The notes below the pieces were generated by a model, which saw only the letters and a program-made list of their open reading frames with translations, was not told where the DNA came from and made no database searches. Positions 33,084 through 39,848 of a DNA stretch of 51,094 bases are shown here, piece after piece (positions within the stretch are counted from its first letter, which is position 1; each line of letters begins with the position of its first letter). A program made the position numbers and the translations under genes. The DNA comes from a virus, in IMG/VR virus record IMGVR_UViG_3300009597_000017, positions 1-51,094 of that record, one strand, 5' to 3'.

Positions 33084-33222
33084 GTACCTTGCCGCACTGG
33101 CGCCGCGCGTCCCTAGGAGTCCCTAGGCGTATTGCGGCGAACCTCCAAGGCGGCAAGGCTTAGAGCCTAGGCGGGTCGTTGCAACCCGCCCGCGCGCTTT
33201 AACGCGTTAGGCTTTTGTAAAG

Positions 33223-33432
33223 CTAGGACAAGACGGCCGTCACCATGCCATCGGCGACGCGTACGCGTGCATACCATCTATGAGGCTCGGGGAAGTGCGG
33301 CCCCTCGACGAATTCTTCCCCGTCTTGCTTACAGCCAAACGGGCCGGGCGAAAAAACGCTTATTCGCTGGCCGGCCTTGAGCGCTTCCTTGAGCGCTTTC
33401 TTGCTCTTGAAATTCGGGTCAGTGTAGGCCAT
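33223..33432 (-). CDS. Hypothetical protein (69 aa)
   Basis: ATG at 33432 with GGGGAAGCA directly upstream. MAYTDPNFKSKKALKEALKAGQ is helical and basic, then SPGPFGCKQDGEEFVEGPHF, a small beta region. Similar short proteins of the form 'FKSKKALKEAV..G...VF.PGPFG' are common in phages. Function unknown. Confidence 0.65.
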   Translation of the reverse strand: MAYTDPNFKSKKALKEALKAGQRISVFSPGPFGCKQDGEEFVEGPHFPEPHRWYARVRVADGMVTAVLS

Positions 33433-33446
33433 TGCTTCCCCTTGAT

Positions 33447-33752
33447 TTAGGCTTCAGTGAATTGAGGCGCCAACTTGGCTTGCGCCAATGCGAACGCTTC
33501 GCGGCCAGCCTCACTGCGCAAACGATCTAGCGGGCCATAGTACAGTGTGAATTTCGCGTTGTCGCCATACGTCGCCGCATTCCCCTCGACGTAGACATGG
33601 ACATAATCGCCGGGAGTGTCGCCTAGCGGCTCTTGCCACAGTGTGACCCCGACTTGTCCGCCCCAAGCTTGCGCGATTGTCTGAAGACGGCGAGACCCAA
33701 GCCTAGAAGCTTCGCCCCTTGCACCTTGAACGATTCCGCGAAAATGCGCCAT
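33447..33752 (-). CDS. Hypothetical protein (101 aa)
   Basis: ATG at 33752 with GGGGGATTCA upstream. MAHFRGIVQGARGEASRLG is a recognisable beginning of small phage proteins that carry a conserved 'GARGEASRLG' loop. Beta-rich middle (GDYVHVYVEGNAATYG). Function unknown. Confidence 0.65.
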   Translation of the reverse strand: MAHFRGIVQGARGEASRLGSRRLQTIAQAWGGQVGVTLWQEPLGDTPGDYVHVYVEGNAATYGDNAKFTLYYGPLDRLRSEAGREAFALAQAKLAPQFTEA

Positions 33753-33780
33753 TGAATCCCCCTTGCTTCAGGTTTAAAGG

Positions 33781-34029
33781 TCACACTAGCACGCTATTGC
33801 TTGAAACCTCGACGACTAAGACGGCTTGCTGTCCTAGCGCCGTTTTCAATTCGCGCGCGAAGTTGTAGACGCGCTCGCCGTCTTGCGTGTCAATTTCGAA
33901 CATTTGCGAGCGCTCAAACGTGCCGCGCCAGCAACCTACACCCCGCGTCAACGTAAAGCCGTCGAAATGACGCGCGGCAATGTCCCGCGCGTCATTGCTG
34001 AACGTGTCTTCAGTGTAGACCTTGAACAT
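33781..34029 (-). CDS. Hypothetical protein (82 aa)
   Basis: ATG at 34029 (MFKVYTEDTF) with GGAGGG 6 bases upstream; TTG two codons earlier is less likely. Alternating strands and an ARELKTALGQQAVLVVEV end, reminiscent of small metal- or nucleotide-independent phage accessory proteins. Function unknown. Confidence 0.6.
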   Translation of the reverse strand: MFKVYTEDTFSNDARDIAARHFDGFTLTRGVGCWRGTFERSQMFEIDTQDGERVYNFARELKTALGQQAVLVVEVSSNSVLV

Positions 34030-34031
34030 GT

Positions 34032-34172
34032 TCAACCCTCCACACGTGGCGGGTAGTCTCGCGCCGTCTCAATCTTGTCAATCTTGGCGACGATGTCGCA
34101 CGCATGCAAAGCGCTTACGCCAGCGATTGCCGCGTATAACGTGGCGGCAAGGATTCGGCCGATGCGCTCCAT
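34032..34172 (-). CDS. 46-aa exported small protein
   Basis: ATG at 34172 with GGGGGAAGC directly upstream. N-terminus RIGRILAATLYAAIAGVSALHA is a signal or membrane segment; the rest is a short charged tail. The final Cys-containing stretch (HACDIVAKIDKIE) could be a lipid-anchor site only weakly. It ends 2 bases before the next start. Confidence 0.5.
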   Translation of the reverse strand: MERIGRILAATLYAAIAGVSALHACDIVAKIDKIETARDYPPRVEG

Positions 34173-34207
34173 GCTTCCCCCTTAGTGCGAGTGAATGAAG
34201 CAGACAA

Positions 34208-34266
34208 ATGGCCGCCTAGGATTTGAACCTAGGAATGCACGCTGGCGCCTAATCGCCCGGCCCATG
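34208..34266 (-). other. tRNA-like T-arm and acceptor remnant
   Basis: Minus strand: canonical T-arm CTAGG-TTCAAAT-CCTAG (34232-34216) followed by GCGGCCA (34215-34209). Upstream a GGCG-ATTAGG-CGCC hairpin (34257-34244) and TGGGCCG only partly match an acceptor. No complete anticodon arm in place. A decayed tRNA or T-arm mimic; GTTTAAAC follows at 34266. Confidence 0.45.
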
Positions 34267-34292
34267 TTTAAACCTAGCTATGCCGTCAAGTG

Positions 34293-34466
34293 TCAGCGGC
34301 CCGGCTCTAGCGCGCCGTCGAGCGCTCGGCCGTCATTGCTCGACGTTTTAGAGCCGCGCTTGCGCTTATCGCCCCAGTGCTTCACGCGTTGCACGACTTC
34401 AAAACGGTACACTTCGCGCCAATCGTCGTAGCGCTTATCTTTGTCTTGCTGCTCTTGCCGTGTCAT
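34293..34466 (-). CDS. 57-aa hypothetical basic protein
   Basis: ATG at 34466 overlaps the upstream stop in ATGA, with GGGGGAAGC in front. Highly charged helical sequence (MTRQEQQDKDKRYDDWREVY...VKHWGDKRKRG). No family known to me. Overlap and ribosome site make it a good gene despite its length. Confidence 0.6.
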   Translation of the reverse strand: MTRQEQQDKDKRYDDWREVYRFEVVQRVKHWGDKRKRGSKTSSNDGRALDGALEPGR

Positions 34467-34777
34467 GCTTCCCCCAAGTCGGCGGCTAGGCCGCCAGCGA
34501 TTACGTTCACTTTGACAATGTCGCCGAGTGCGTCAAGGCTCTTGCCGCTCGCCAATGCTTCCATATCGGCGAGCGCTTTAACTAAGCCATTACGTGAGCG
34601 CGGGTAAATGCGGCCCGTGAATTCTGTTGCAATTGCGCGCATGTTGCTAGGCGTCGCCATGCGCGACGATTGCATGCGGCCGTTTGTCTGAATGTAAAGC
34701 TTGAGCGAGTGCATGAGCACAACGCCACGGAAACCTAGGATTGCGTTCCCGGTTACTGTCCCGTTATTGATTGGCAT
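34463..34777 (-). CDS. Hypothetical protein (104 aa)
   Basis: Starts ATG at 34777, no strong ribosome site. N-terminus AILGFRGVVLMHSLKLYIQ is strand-like; the middle RMATPSNMRAIATEFTGR resembles small phage proteins of the 'MRAIATEFTGK.Y' family (function unknown). Overlaps the 57-aa gene by 4 bases. First gene after the AT-rich gene-free region. Confidence 0.6.
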   Translation of the reverse strand: MPINNGTVTGNAILGFRGVVLMHSLKLYIQTNGRMQSSRMATPSNMRAIATEFTGRIYPRSRNGLVKALADMEALASGKSLDALGDIVKVNVIAGGLAADLGEA

Positions 34778-35351
34778 TAGTCGGCCGTCTTGGCGACGTG
34801 CGCCGTTGCTTCCGCCAGTGCTTCTACTTCATTGCCTAGCGTGTTGTCATCTCCACTGTACAGCGCGCTCTTGAGTCGGGTAGATGTTCGCTTCCCATTT
34901 TCAAGCTACCTAGACGTCGGCGCTTAGTCAAGTGCGTTGCAAGAGTCGCTGAACACAATTCGAACAAGCGTTCGAATTTGATTATGCAAAGCTAGTGCAA
35001 CAAAGCACTTTATAACGCAAAGTGCTTTGCATGTTTATGCGGCGATTAGGAAAAACGATTGGCCGAATCAGTGCAGTGAGATGAATAATTATACAACTAT
35101 GCGCATATTTATGCATTTGCGAATCGACGAGCGTGCATATTCAAACACGCATATGCGCGCATACGCATATTCATGCATTGATTGAGCATAGAGGCGCTGT
35201 TACAATTGACTATTTATACACTTCACATGCATATTAATACGGTCCTCTGCATAAAAATGCACGGTTCTAATGTGCTCAGGCATTGATCTTCAAAATATCG
35301 GGCTTGGTTTAAACAAAGGCGGGAATTGCAGTTGCGAAGCTTACAACAGGA
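34778..35351. other. 574-bp AT-rich gene-free region, candidate replication origin
   Basis: No supportable ATG, GTG or TTG-started gene. Perfect hairpins: AATTCGAAC-AAGC-GTTCGAATT (34957-34978) and CAAAGCACTTT-ATAACGC-AAAGTGCTTTG (35001-35029). Downstream, 35095-35260 repeats GCATAT/ATGCAT elements many times, with two weak DnaA-like sites (TTATACAAC, TTATACACT). One GTTTAAAC at 35307. Layout fits an origin or a control centre. A 28-codon frame with CTG start ends at 34778 and cannot be excluded. Confidence 0.5.
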
Positions 35352-35615
35352 TTACACGAGGGATTTGACTCGACGAACGCTGAATTCAAAGTTGCAGATG
35401 GCGCATCGAACGCGCGTCGACACGGGCTGTGGCGTCCAGAATGAGACATGGCCGCAGTTTGGACACATTACTCGGTGGGTGGCAAATCGGAGAGAGTCGT
35501 TCGTGATTTCAAACTTGTGCGAATCGGCACAATCAGAAGGCAAGTCGCACAAAAACGGCCCGAACACAACATGTGTCGGGCCGGGGCAGTTGTCGCAGCG
35601 GCGAATGCAAATCAC
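35352..35615 (-). CDS. Zinc-binding protein (87 aa)
   Basis: GTG at 35615 overlaps the upstream stop in GTGA. Several Cys pairs: ICIRRCDNCPGP, VMCPNCGHV, CAICNFEF, suggesting two zinc ribbons. Function unknown; a small nucleic-acid-binding protein is plausible. Confidence 0.6.
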   Translation of the reverse strand: MICIRRCDNCPGPTHVVFGPFLCDLPSDCADSHKFEITNDSLRFATHRVMCPNCGHVSFWTPQPVSTRVRCAICNFEFSVRRVKSLV

Positions 35616-36175
35616 TGCCGGCCACGCCACTTTGTTTTACACGCATAATAGTCGCCGACTCGAACTGGCGTGACTTCAATCTCCCAAATTACACAAGCCG
35701 TTTCGTCGCCGGCGATCACGACTTTGACTGGCGTCAAAACGTCGTTTAGACGGAACCATGACGAACTGCGCCAACCCAAAGGATCGACGAATTCAATCAC
35801 TCGACTGGCGACTTTTACGACCTCACGACATTGCTGACTGACATCGCCGCTTGAAACCACGACGGCATAAGTTTTTAAATCGTCAACATTAATGTCAAAG
35901 CTGGCGTCTGCCACAATTAAAACAACGCGCGTGTCGGCATATGGGAGTTTAAACGTGTGTCGCGAGCATTTCGGCACAATTCCAAGGAAGCGAGAGGCCG
36001 AGTCGACGGCGGGCGCTTGAACAATGGCAGGCAAATCAATTAATGTATTATTGACGATTTCAAGTCGGGCAACAACGCCGACTGGACTAAAGCTGCGCTC
36101 TGGAGGATTTTTGCCGTAGACAATAAAGCCGGCAATGAGCAGGACGGCAGGGAGGGATTTTAGAAATTCTAGCAT
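35612..36175 (-). CDS. Exported or membrane-anchored protein (187 aa)
   Basis: N-terminal hydrophobic segment (LPAVLLIAGFIVYG, about 8-21) then a periplasmic-type beta domain with FKLPYADTRVVLIVADASF and two Cys (KCSRH, QQCRE). No lipobox. Downstream of the tRNA-Gln gene. Function unknown. GTTTAAAC at 35947 codes Phe-Lys. Confidence 0.6.
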   Translation of the reverse strand: MLEFLKSLPAVLLIAGFIVYGKNPPERSFSPVGVVARLEIVNNTLIDLPAIVQAPAVDSASRFLGIVPKCSRHTFKLPYADTRVVLIVADASFDINVDDLKTYAVVVSSGDVSQQCREVVKVASRVIEFVDPLGWRSSSWFRLNDVLTPVKVVIAGDETACVIWEIEVTPVRVGDYYACKTKWRGRQ

Positions 36176-36176
36176 A

Positions 36177-36254
36177 GTTGCAGGTGTAGGAGTCGAACCT
36201 ACGAAGCCACGGATTCAAAGTCCGGGTACAAGTGCCGACATTGTAATCCTGCAA
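36177..36254 (-). tRNA. tRNA-Gln (TTG)
   Basis: Acceptor TTGCAGG/CCTGCAA; D-stem TACA/TGTA; anticodon loop CTTTGAA (TTG); T-arm GTAGG-TTCGACT-CCTAC. CCA not encoded. Confidence 0.85.
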
Positions 36255-36257
36255 TGT

Positions 36258-36284
36258 ACTGACTCGCCGATTCGGCGAATCAGT
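36258..36284. other. Hairpin between tRNA genes
   Basis: Near-perfect 13-bp inverted repeat ACTGACTCGCCGA / TTCGGCGAATCAGT with one mismatch. No T-run follows on either strand, so more likely a processing or stabilising element than a terminator. Confidence 0.5.
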
Positions 36285-36304
36285 GATTAATACTGTATTA
36301 AGAG

Positions 36305-36377
36305 CAGATCGCCAAGGAATCGAACCCTGTGGATACTCGTTTTGGAGACGAGCGCTCGCCCGGTGAGCTTGCGACCT
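36305..36377 (-). tRNA. tRNA-Trp (CCA)
   Basis: Acceptor AGGTCGC/GCGATCT, D-stem GCTC/GAGC, anticodon arm CTCGT-CTCCAAA-ACGAG (CCA), T-arm CAGGG-TTCGATT-CCTTG, discriminator G. Confidence 0.9.
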
Positions 36378-36380
36378 AAG

Positions 36381-36403
36381 ACTCGGCGAGTTAAGCGCCG
36401 AGT
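36381..36403. other. Hairpin downstream of the ice-binding lipoprotein gene
   Basis: Perfect 8-bp ACTCGGCG-AGTTAAG-CGCCGAGT. Lies between the tRNA-Trp gene and the stop at 36412. On the minus strand no U-run follows; it may protect or process the 3' end of the lipoprotein mRNA. Confidence 0.5.
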
Positions 36404-36411
36404 TTAAAAGC

Positions 36412-37098
36412 TTATGGAATCTCTACAACATTGCCAGCACCAAGCGTAACAGCGGCAGTACGCGCAAGAGCGCGACCACACAGCGAGGCACGAGCGTTGA
36501 ACGTAATGCTTGCATATGCCAGAATGTTGCCCTTGATCTTTGAATCAGTGCCGAGAGTCGCTGAACTGCCGACTAGCCAGAATACATTCTTGGCAGAAGC
36601 GCCGTTTTGCAGCTTGACCGAACCAGCAATAGTCAACGACGAGCCAGCCTTGAAGACATAGACTCCATCGCCATCCAGCGTCAAATCGCCGGTTAGACCA
36701 ATCGACGATGGCGCACAATAGACGCCAGAACTCAAGACTTGACCGCCTAGATCAGATGTAATCGTCGCAGAACACGGCAAATCGCCGAGTACGCGCATAG
36801 CAAGTCGCAAGTCGTCTTGGGCCTTTGCAGCAACAGCGTCGCCCAAATGCTTCTCGCCGCTCAATTCGCACGGACCAAAGCCAGTAAGAGCTTCGCCCGG
36901 CGAGATGCCGATTGAACCATCGACTTGACCGCCGGTTACGCAAGTGACTGTCGAACCGGCAAGGATTGCAAAGCCGCTAGACGCTCCAAGGAATTCCTTG
37001 GCCGGCGGCTGTGGCGGCAAAACGTCGTCAGGACCGAGATTATGCTCGCAGCCAAATGCCAGCAAGCACGCGGCGATTAGTGAGTAGAACTTCAACAT
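36412..37098 (-). CDS. Lipoprotein with DUF3494 ice-binding-like fold (228 aa)
   Basis: Signal peptide with lipobox LAFGC (Cys17). From residue about 37 the sequence follows the ice-binding-like (DUF3494) family: LGASSGFAILAGSTVTC, GSIGISPGEALTGF, GGQVLSSGVYCAPSSIGLTG, VYVFKAGSSLTIAG, NVFWLVGSSATLGT, and GRALARTAAVTLGAG. The fold is a discontinuous beta-solenoid; family members bind ice or act as surface adhesins. Cargo on a phage is unusual. One-base overlap with the OmpA-like gene, so co-expressed. Confidence 0.85.
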   Translation of the reverse strand: MLKFYSLIAACLLAFGCEHNLGPDDVLPPQPPAKEFLGASSGFAILAGSTVTCVTGGQVDGSIGISPGEALTGFGPCELSGEKHLGDAVAAKAQDDLRLAMRVLGDLPCSATITSDLGGQVLSSGVYCAPSSIGLTGDLTLDGDGVYVFKAGSSLTIAGSVKLQNGASAKNVFWLVGSSATLGTDSKIKGNILAYASITFNARASLCGRALARTAAVTLGAGNVVEIP

Positions 37099-38132
37099 TA
37101 CGAACCAACCTTTCGCAACTCAACACGACGATTCAATGGATTGTCACCTTCACGCGCTTCAGGGAATCGCGGCTGCGATTCTCCATAGCCAACGGCGTTC
37201 ATTCGACTGGCAGAAACGCCGCGGGACGCCAAGTAATTCTGAACAGATTCAGCACGAGCTTGGCTCAGCGCCTGATTGTACAACGTCGAGCCAATGCTTG
37301 ACGTGTGGCCAGCGATTTCAAACTTGACGCTCAACCACTGACTCTTGTTCAAGGCATCGGCGACACGATCAAGAATGTCCATAGCGGCAGAAGTCAACTC
37401 AGGAGAGTCGAATTCAAAATTCACGCCTTCAAGAACGAGCGTGTCTTTGATCTCAACCGTGGCAGGAGCGCAATCGCATAGAATGCGCACAGTGTCTGGC
37501 TTAGACGGCGCGTACTGAATGGCTGGCTTTTCGCGACCGTTCGTAAAGAGCGACAAACCGACGATCAACGAGTTGTTCCAAGCCGTCTTGGCGTTTGGCA
37601 ATTCGGCGAAGTGTTCAGCCGCGCGTCGAGCCTCGACCTTGAACATCACATACTTGCTCAAAGCAAGACGGAAACCAGCGCCGTAGAACGCGCCCCAAGT
37701 CGGATGCGTAACGTTGCCATTTCCAGTTACGCGAGTGAATTGAGTGCCGCCAGAAACAAATGGCGAGAACCGCGCATTCACATTGGCGGTCAGCGTCAAA
37801 TCGGCCGAAGGAGTCAAGAACTTAACTTCGCTACCATGCAGTGGCTTATAGCCAAAGGCGCCGAAGTTATTAAACGAGCGTCCACCGATTACGCCAACGC
37901 CGAATTGCACGTGCCGATTGACATTATAGCCGACTCGCGCGCCGGCAGCCGGAACGAACTGATTCTTGTTCCCGTTCGCGGCGAAGCTAGTGCTCAAAAA
38001 GTCAATCAAGTGCTTGTCGAAGTAATACGCGCCGACGCCAGCCGAATATTCAAAACTCCCCTCGCTGCGCTGAGCGGCGAGTGGAACGGCTAGACCGAGG
38101 CAAAGCAGGATTGTACAAAAGAGTTTAAACAT
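37098..38132 (-). CDS. OmpA-family outer-membrane protein (344 aa)
   Basis: Signal peptide ending VPLAAQ (about residue 20); an eight-strand type beta-barrel domain (about 25-190; YSAGVGAYYF, FGVGVIGGRSF, FYGAGFRLALSKYVMFKV); linker; C-terminal OmpA/peptidoglycan-binding domain (about 233-344; LEGVNFEFDSPELTSAA, FEIAGHTSS, DNPLNRRVELRKV) with the NRRVEL signature. Anchors the outer membrane to murein. A phage copy could remodel the host surface. GTTTAAAC covers the start region (38123). Own promoter at 38174-38202. Confidence 0.92.
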   Translation of the reverse strand: MFKLFCTILLCLGLAVPLAAQRSEGSFEYSAGVGAYYFDKHLIDFLSTSFAANGNKNQFVPAAGARVGYNVNRHVQFGVGVIGGRSFNNFGAFGYKPLHGSEVKFLTPSADLTLTANVNARFSPFVSGGTQFTRVTGNGNVTHPTWGAFYGAGFRLALSKYVMFKVEARRAAEHFAELPNAKTAWNNSLIVGLSLFTNGREKPAIQYAPSKPDTVRILCDCAPATVEIKDTLVLEGVNFEFDSPELTSAAMDILDRVADALNKSQWLSVKFEIAGHTSSIGSTLYNQALSQARAESVQNYLASRGVSASRMNAVGYGESQPRFPEAREGDNPLNRRVELRKVGS

Positions 38133-38173
38133 TAGAGCCTTTCAGAGCAAACTGCGCCGTCGATTAAGTTTGA

Positions 38174-38202
38174 AGTATAGCGCATTTTGGGCTAAAAGTC
38201 AA
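38174..38202 (-). promoter_or_regulatory. Promoter of the OmpA/lipoprotein pair (TTGACT-17-TATACT)
   Basis: TTGACT at 38202-38197, 17-base spacer, TATACT at 38179-38174. Near-consensus; lies 41 bases before the start of the OmpA-like gene and just downstream of the tRNA-Val gene. Confidence 0.75.
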
Positions 38203-38217
38203 GAGTGGTTAAGCTTA

Positions 38218-38288
38218 TGCAGTGCCTAGGAATCGAACCTAGTCTTCCTGCGTGTCGAACAGGTGTATTCTCCAACCTACGCGCACTG
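38218..38288 (-). tRNA. tRNA-Val (GAC), C33 variant
   Basis: Acceptor GCAGTGC/GCACTGC, anticodon stem CCTGT/GCAGG, loop TCGACAC: C instead of U at position 33, anticodon GAC. T-arm CTAGG-TTCGATT-CCTAG. Confidence 0.7.
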
Positions 38289-38302
38289 CGGCAAATTTAG
38301 AG

Positions 38303-38374
38303 TGGAGTAGAGGGGAGTCGAACCCCCGACTGCGGTTTGCGGGACCGCCGGTTTCCCGGTTAACCTACAACCCC
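38303..38374 (-). tRNA. tRNA-Ala (CGC), C33 variant
   Basis: Acceptor GGGGTTG/CTACTCC with G3:T70, the alanine identity pair. Anticodon arm GCGGT-CCCGCAA-ACCGC with C at position 33. T-arm GGGGG-TTCGACT-CCCCT. Confidence 0.72.
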
Positions 38375-38386
38375 ATATTCAAAAAG

Positions 38387-38457
38387 TGGAGCGTTAGGGA
38401 TTCGAACCCTAGACTTTTGCATGCCATGCAAATGCGTTCCCACTACGCCAATGCCCC
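38387..38457 (-). tRNA. tRNA-Ala (GGC)
   Basis: Acceptor GGGGCAT/ACGCTCC with G3:T70. D-stem GCGT/ACGC, anticodon arm TTTGC-ATGGCAT-GCAAA (GGC), T-arm TAGGG-TTCGAAT-CCCTA. Confidence 0.85.
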
Positions 38458-38694
38458 AATTTGACTCAACGCGTAATAGCCGCGCTTCTGTACCTATTCC
38501 CAACATCTGTCTAAGCCCCAACCCGACGTTCTCTAGGGTCAAGCAATCGTCTGTTTGGGTTGCTGCGTTGCATCGCCTTGGGTCTTGCCGTCTTTCGACA
38601 GCGCGTGTACCATCGCGCAAAGCGACTCCCCATTGCAGGCGCGAACTTCCTCGGAGGGGTGGGCCTCCGCGTTGGGCTGCGCGTTGAATCAAAA
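38458..38694. other. 237-bp spacer without a tRNA
   Basis: No T-loop consensus and no gene with a start and ribosome site. Contains a short hairpin CGGAGG-GGTGGG-CCTCCG (38652-38669). Composition similar to neighbouring structured spacers. Nothing else supported. Confidence 0.3.
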
Positions 38695-38766
38695 CTGAGG
38701 CGCTTGGACTCGAACCAAGATTTCATGGCTTAACAGGCCAGCGAGTTGCCGTTACCCTACACCCCA
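38695..38766 (-). tRNA. tRNA-Asn (GTT)
   Basis: Acceptor TGGGGTG/CGCCTCA, anticodon loop CTGTTAA (GTT), T-arm CTTGG-TTCGAGT-CCAAG, discriminator G. Confidence 0.85.
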
Positions 38767-38859
38767 AGGTTTAATGCCATCATGCTCCACGATGTGACAA
38801 TCGTCGCATATTCTTCGCACGACCGCGCTTCGCCTTCTCAAGATTCGTCAATGGCATAG

Positions 38860-38932
38860 TTGGAACGCAAGGGGTCGAACCTTGACTTTCGTGGTTCAGA
38901 GCCACGCGTGTTGCCGGTTACACCACGTTCCA
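38860..38932 (-). tRNA. tRNA-Gln (CTG)
   Basis: Acceptor TGGAACG/CGTTCCA, D-stem GTGT/ACAC, anticodon arm CGTGG-CTCTGAA-CCACG, T-arm CAAGG-TTCGACC-CCTTG. Confidence 0.9.
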
Positions 38933-38942
38933 AGGAAGAAAG

Positions 38943-39016
38943 ACTCGCCAATGGGATTCGAACCCATAGCCTACGCCTTCGCAGGGCGTTGCTCATTCCA
39001 ATTGAGCTTCGGCGAG
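38943..39016 (-). tRNA. tRNA-Arg (GCG)
   Basis: Acceptor CTCGCCG/TGGCGAG, D-stem GCTC/GAGC, anticodon arm ACGCC-CTGCGAA-GGCGT, T-arm ATGGG-TTCGAAT-CCCAT. Discriminator T, rare. Confidence 0.85.
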
Positions 39017-39087
39017 TTGAATGACATGCAACATTTATCATGGGGTCACAGTAGCTTTCGCCACGCTTAGCGCTTGCATGTCAAGAG

Positions 39088-39159
39088 TCTCGTCGGAGAG
39101 AGTCGAACTCTCACTGCGTGGTTCGAAGCCACGCCGTCTATCCGTTAGCTTACAACGAG
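39088..39159 (-). tRNA. tRNA-Arg (TCG)
   Basis: Acceptor CTCGTTG/CGACGAG, anticodon arm CGTGG-CTTCGAA-CCACG, T-arm GAGAG-TTCGACT-CTCTC. D-stem weak (3 bp). Confidence 0.82.
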
Positions 39160-39163
39160 AAAG

Positions 39164-39236
39164 TCGGAGGGGTTGGATTCGAACCAACAACGCCTTGGGC
39201 TTCAACCAAGCGCTCTACCATTGGAGCTACCCACCG
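39164..39236 (-). tRNA. tRNA-Phe (GAA)
   Basis: Acceptor CGGTGGG/CCCTCCG with one T-T mismatch, D-stem GCTC/GAGC, anticodon arm CTTGG-TTGAAGC-CCAAG, T-arm GTTGG-TTCGAAT-CCAAC. G at position 37 is unusual. Confidence 0.82.
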
Positions 39237-39242
39237 AAGAAG

Positions 39243-39316
39243 CGCGACTTGCCGGATTCGAACCGGCGATGTTCTCCGTGACAGGGAGACGAGGACGGCC
39301 ACTCCTCTAAAATCGC
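39243..39316 (-). tRNA. tRNA-Asp (GTC)
   Basis: Acceptor GCGATTT/AAGTCGC, D-stem GAGG/CCTC, anticodon arm TCTCC-CTGTCAC-GGAGA, T-arm GCCGG-TTCGAAT-CCGGC, discriminator G. Confidence 0.9.
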
Positions 39317-39320
39317 AGAA

Positions 39321-39425
39321 TTACTTGCGCTTAAAAATCTCGTCGATGAAATTGCGAACGAGCCAAAACGCGCAACAAACGACGATTAATAAAATTGCAA
39401 CAGCAACAACGTGTTCCATAGACAT
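39321..39425 (-). CDS. Possible 34-aa membrane microprotein between tRNAs
   Basis: Frame from ATG at 39425: MSMEHVVAVAILLIVVCCAF then WLVRNFIDEIFKRK, one membrane helix and a basic tail. No clear ribosome site. It fits exactly between tRNA-Asp and tRNA-Ser, where a small protein gene would be unexpected. Could be chance. Confidence 0.35.
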   Translation of the reverse strand: MSMEHVVAVAILLIVVCCAFWLVRNFIDEIFKRK

Positions 39426-39431
39426 TAAGAG

Positions 39432-39513
39432 CGGAAACGGAGGGAATCGAACCCTCGACGCGTAAGCGCAACCGTTTTCGAGACGGGTTCCTCGACCAGC
39501 CGGACCATTTTCC
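39432..39513 (-). tRNA. tRNA-Ser (CGA)
   Basis: Acceptor GGAAAAT/CGTTTCC (two weak pairs), anticodon loop CTCGAAA (CGA), long variable arm GCG-CTTA-CGC, T-arm GAGGG-TTCGATT-CCCTC, discriminator G. Confidence 0.82.
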
Positions 39514-39519
39514 AAGCCA

Positions 39520-39591
39520 GGGTTTAAGGAGGGTCTGGTACCTCCAAGTCGCGCTACCCGATTTCAGTCAGGCTATCTAGATCACCCAACC
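39520..39591 (-). tRNA. Degenerate tRNA-like element, Phe (GAA)-like
   Basis: Acceptor GGTTGGG/TTAAACC (one mismatch, two G-T), short D-arm without GG, anticodon stem CCTGA/TCGGG with a 6-nt loop CTGAAA, T-stem GGAGG/CCTCC with an 8-nt loop TACCAGAC. Geometry is tRNA-like but loops are non-standard. Confidence 0.4.
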
Positions 39592-39618
39592 GGCCTTTTG
39601 GCGGGGCCTCGCGTCATA

Positions 39619-39701
39619 CGGATTATGGAGGATTCGAACCTCCGGTGCGTTAGCACGGCGGTTTAGCAAACCGCTGCAATAAGCCTCTCTGCCAACAATC
39701 C
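39619..39701 (-). tRNA. tRNA-Ser (GCT)
   Basis: Acceptor GGATTGT/ATAATCC, anticodon arm GCGGT-TTGCTAA-ACCGC, long variable arm, T-arm GGAGG-TTCGAAT-CCTCC, discriminator G. Confidence 0.9.
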
Positions 39702-39762
39702 ACAGCCCGTTTCACTTTAGCTTTACTCGCATGGAAACGGTTCAGCATAAAGAACGCGATAG

Positions 39763-39845
39763 TGGTGGAAGTACGAGTCGAACGTACAGGGGGATTAACC
39801 GGCGCTTTTACAGAGCGTTGGACCTGCCAATGTACCAATCCCACC
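39763..39845 (-). tRNA. tRNA-Tyr (GTA)
   Basis: Acceptor GGTGGGA/TTCCACC, anticodon arm CGCT-CTGTAAA-AGCG, long variable arm, T-arm GTACG-TTCGACT-CGTAC. Confidence 0.88.
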
Positions 39846-39848
39846 AAG

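Noticed and set aside
38360-38692. 110-codon minus frame overlapping tRNA-Ala
   Set aside because: It runs through a tRNA gene, is Arg/Gly-rich and has no ribosome site.
39321-39515. 64-codon minus frame starting inside tRNA-Ser
   Set aside because: Its first 30 codons are the tRNA-Ser gene itself; only the 34-codon internal form is kept as a weak candidate.
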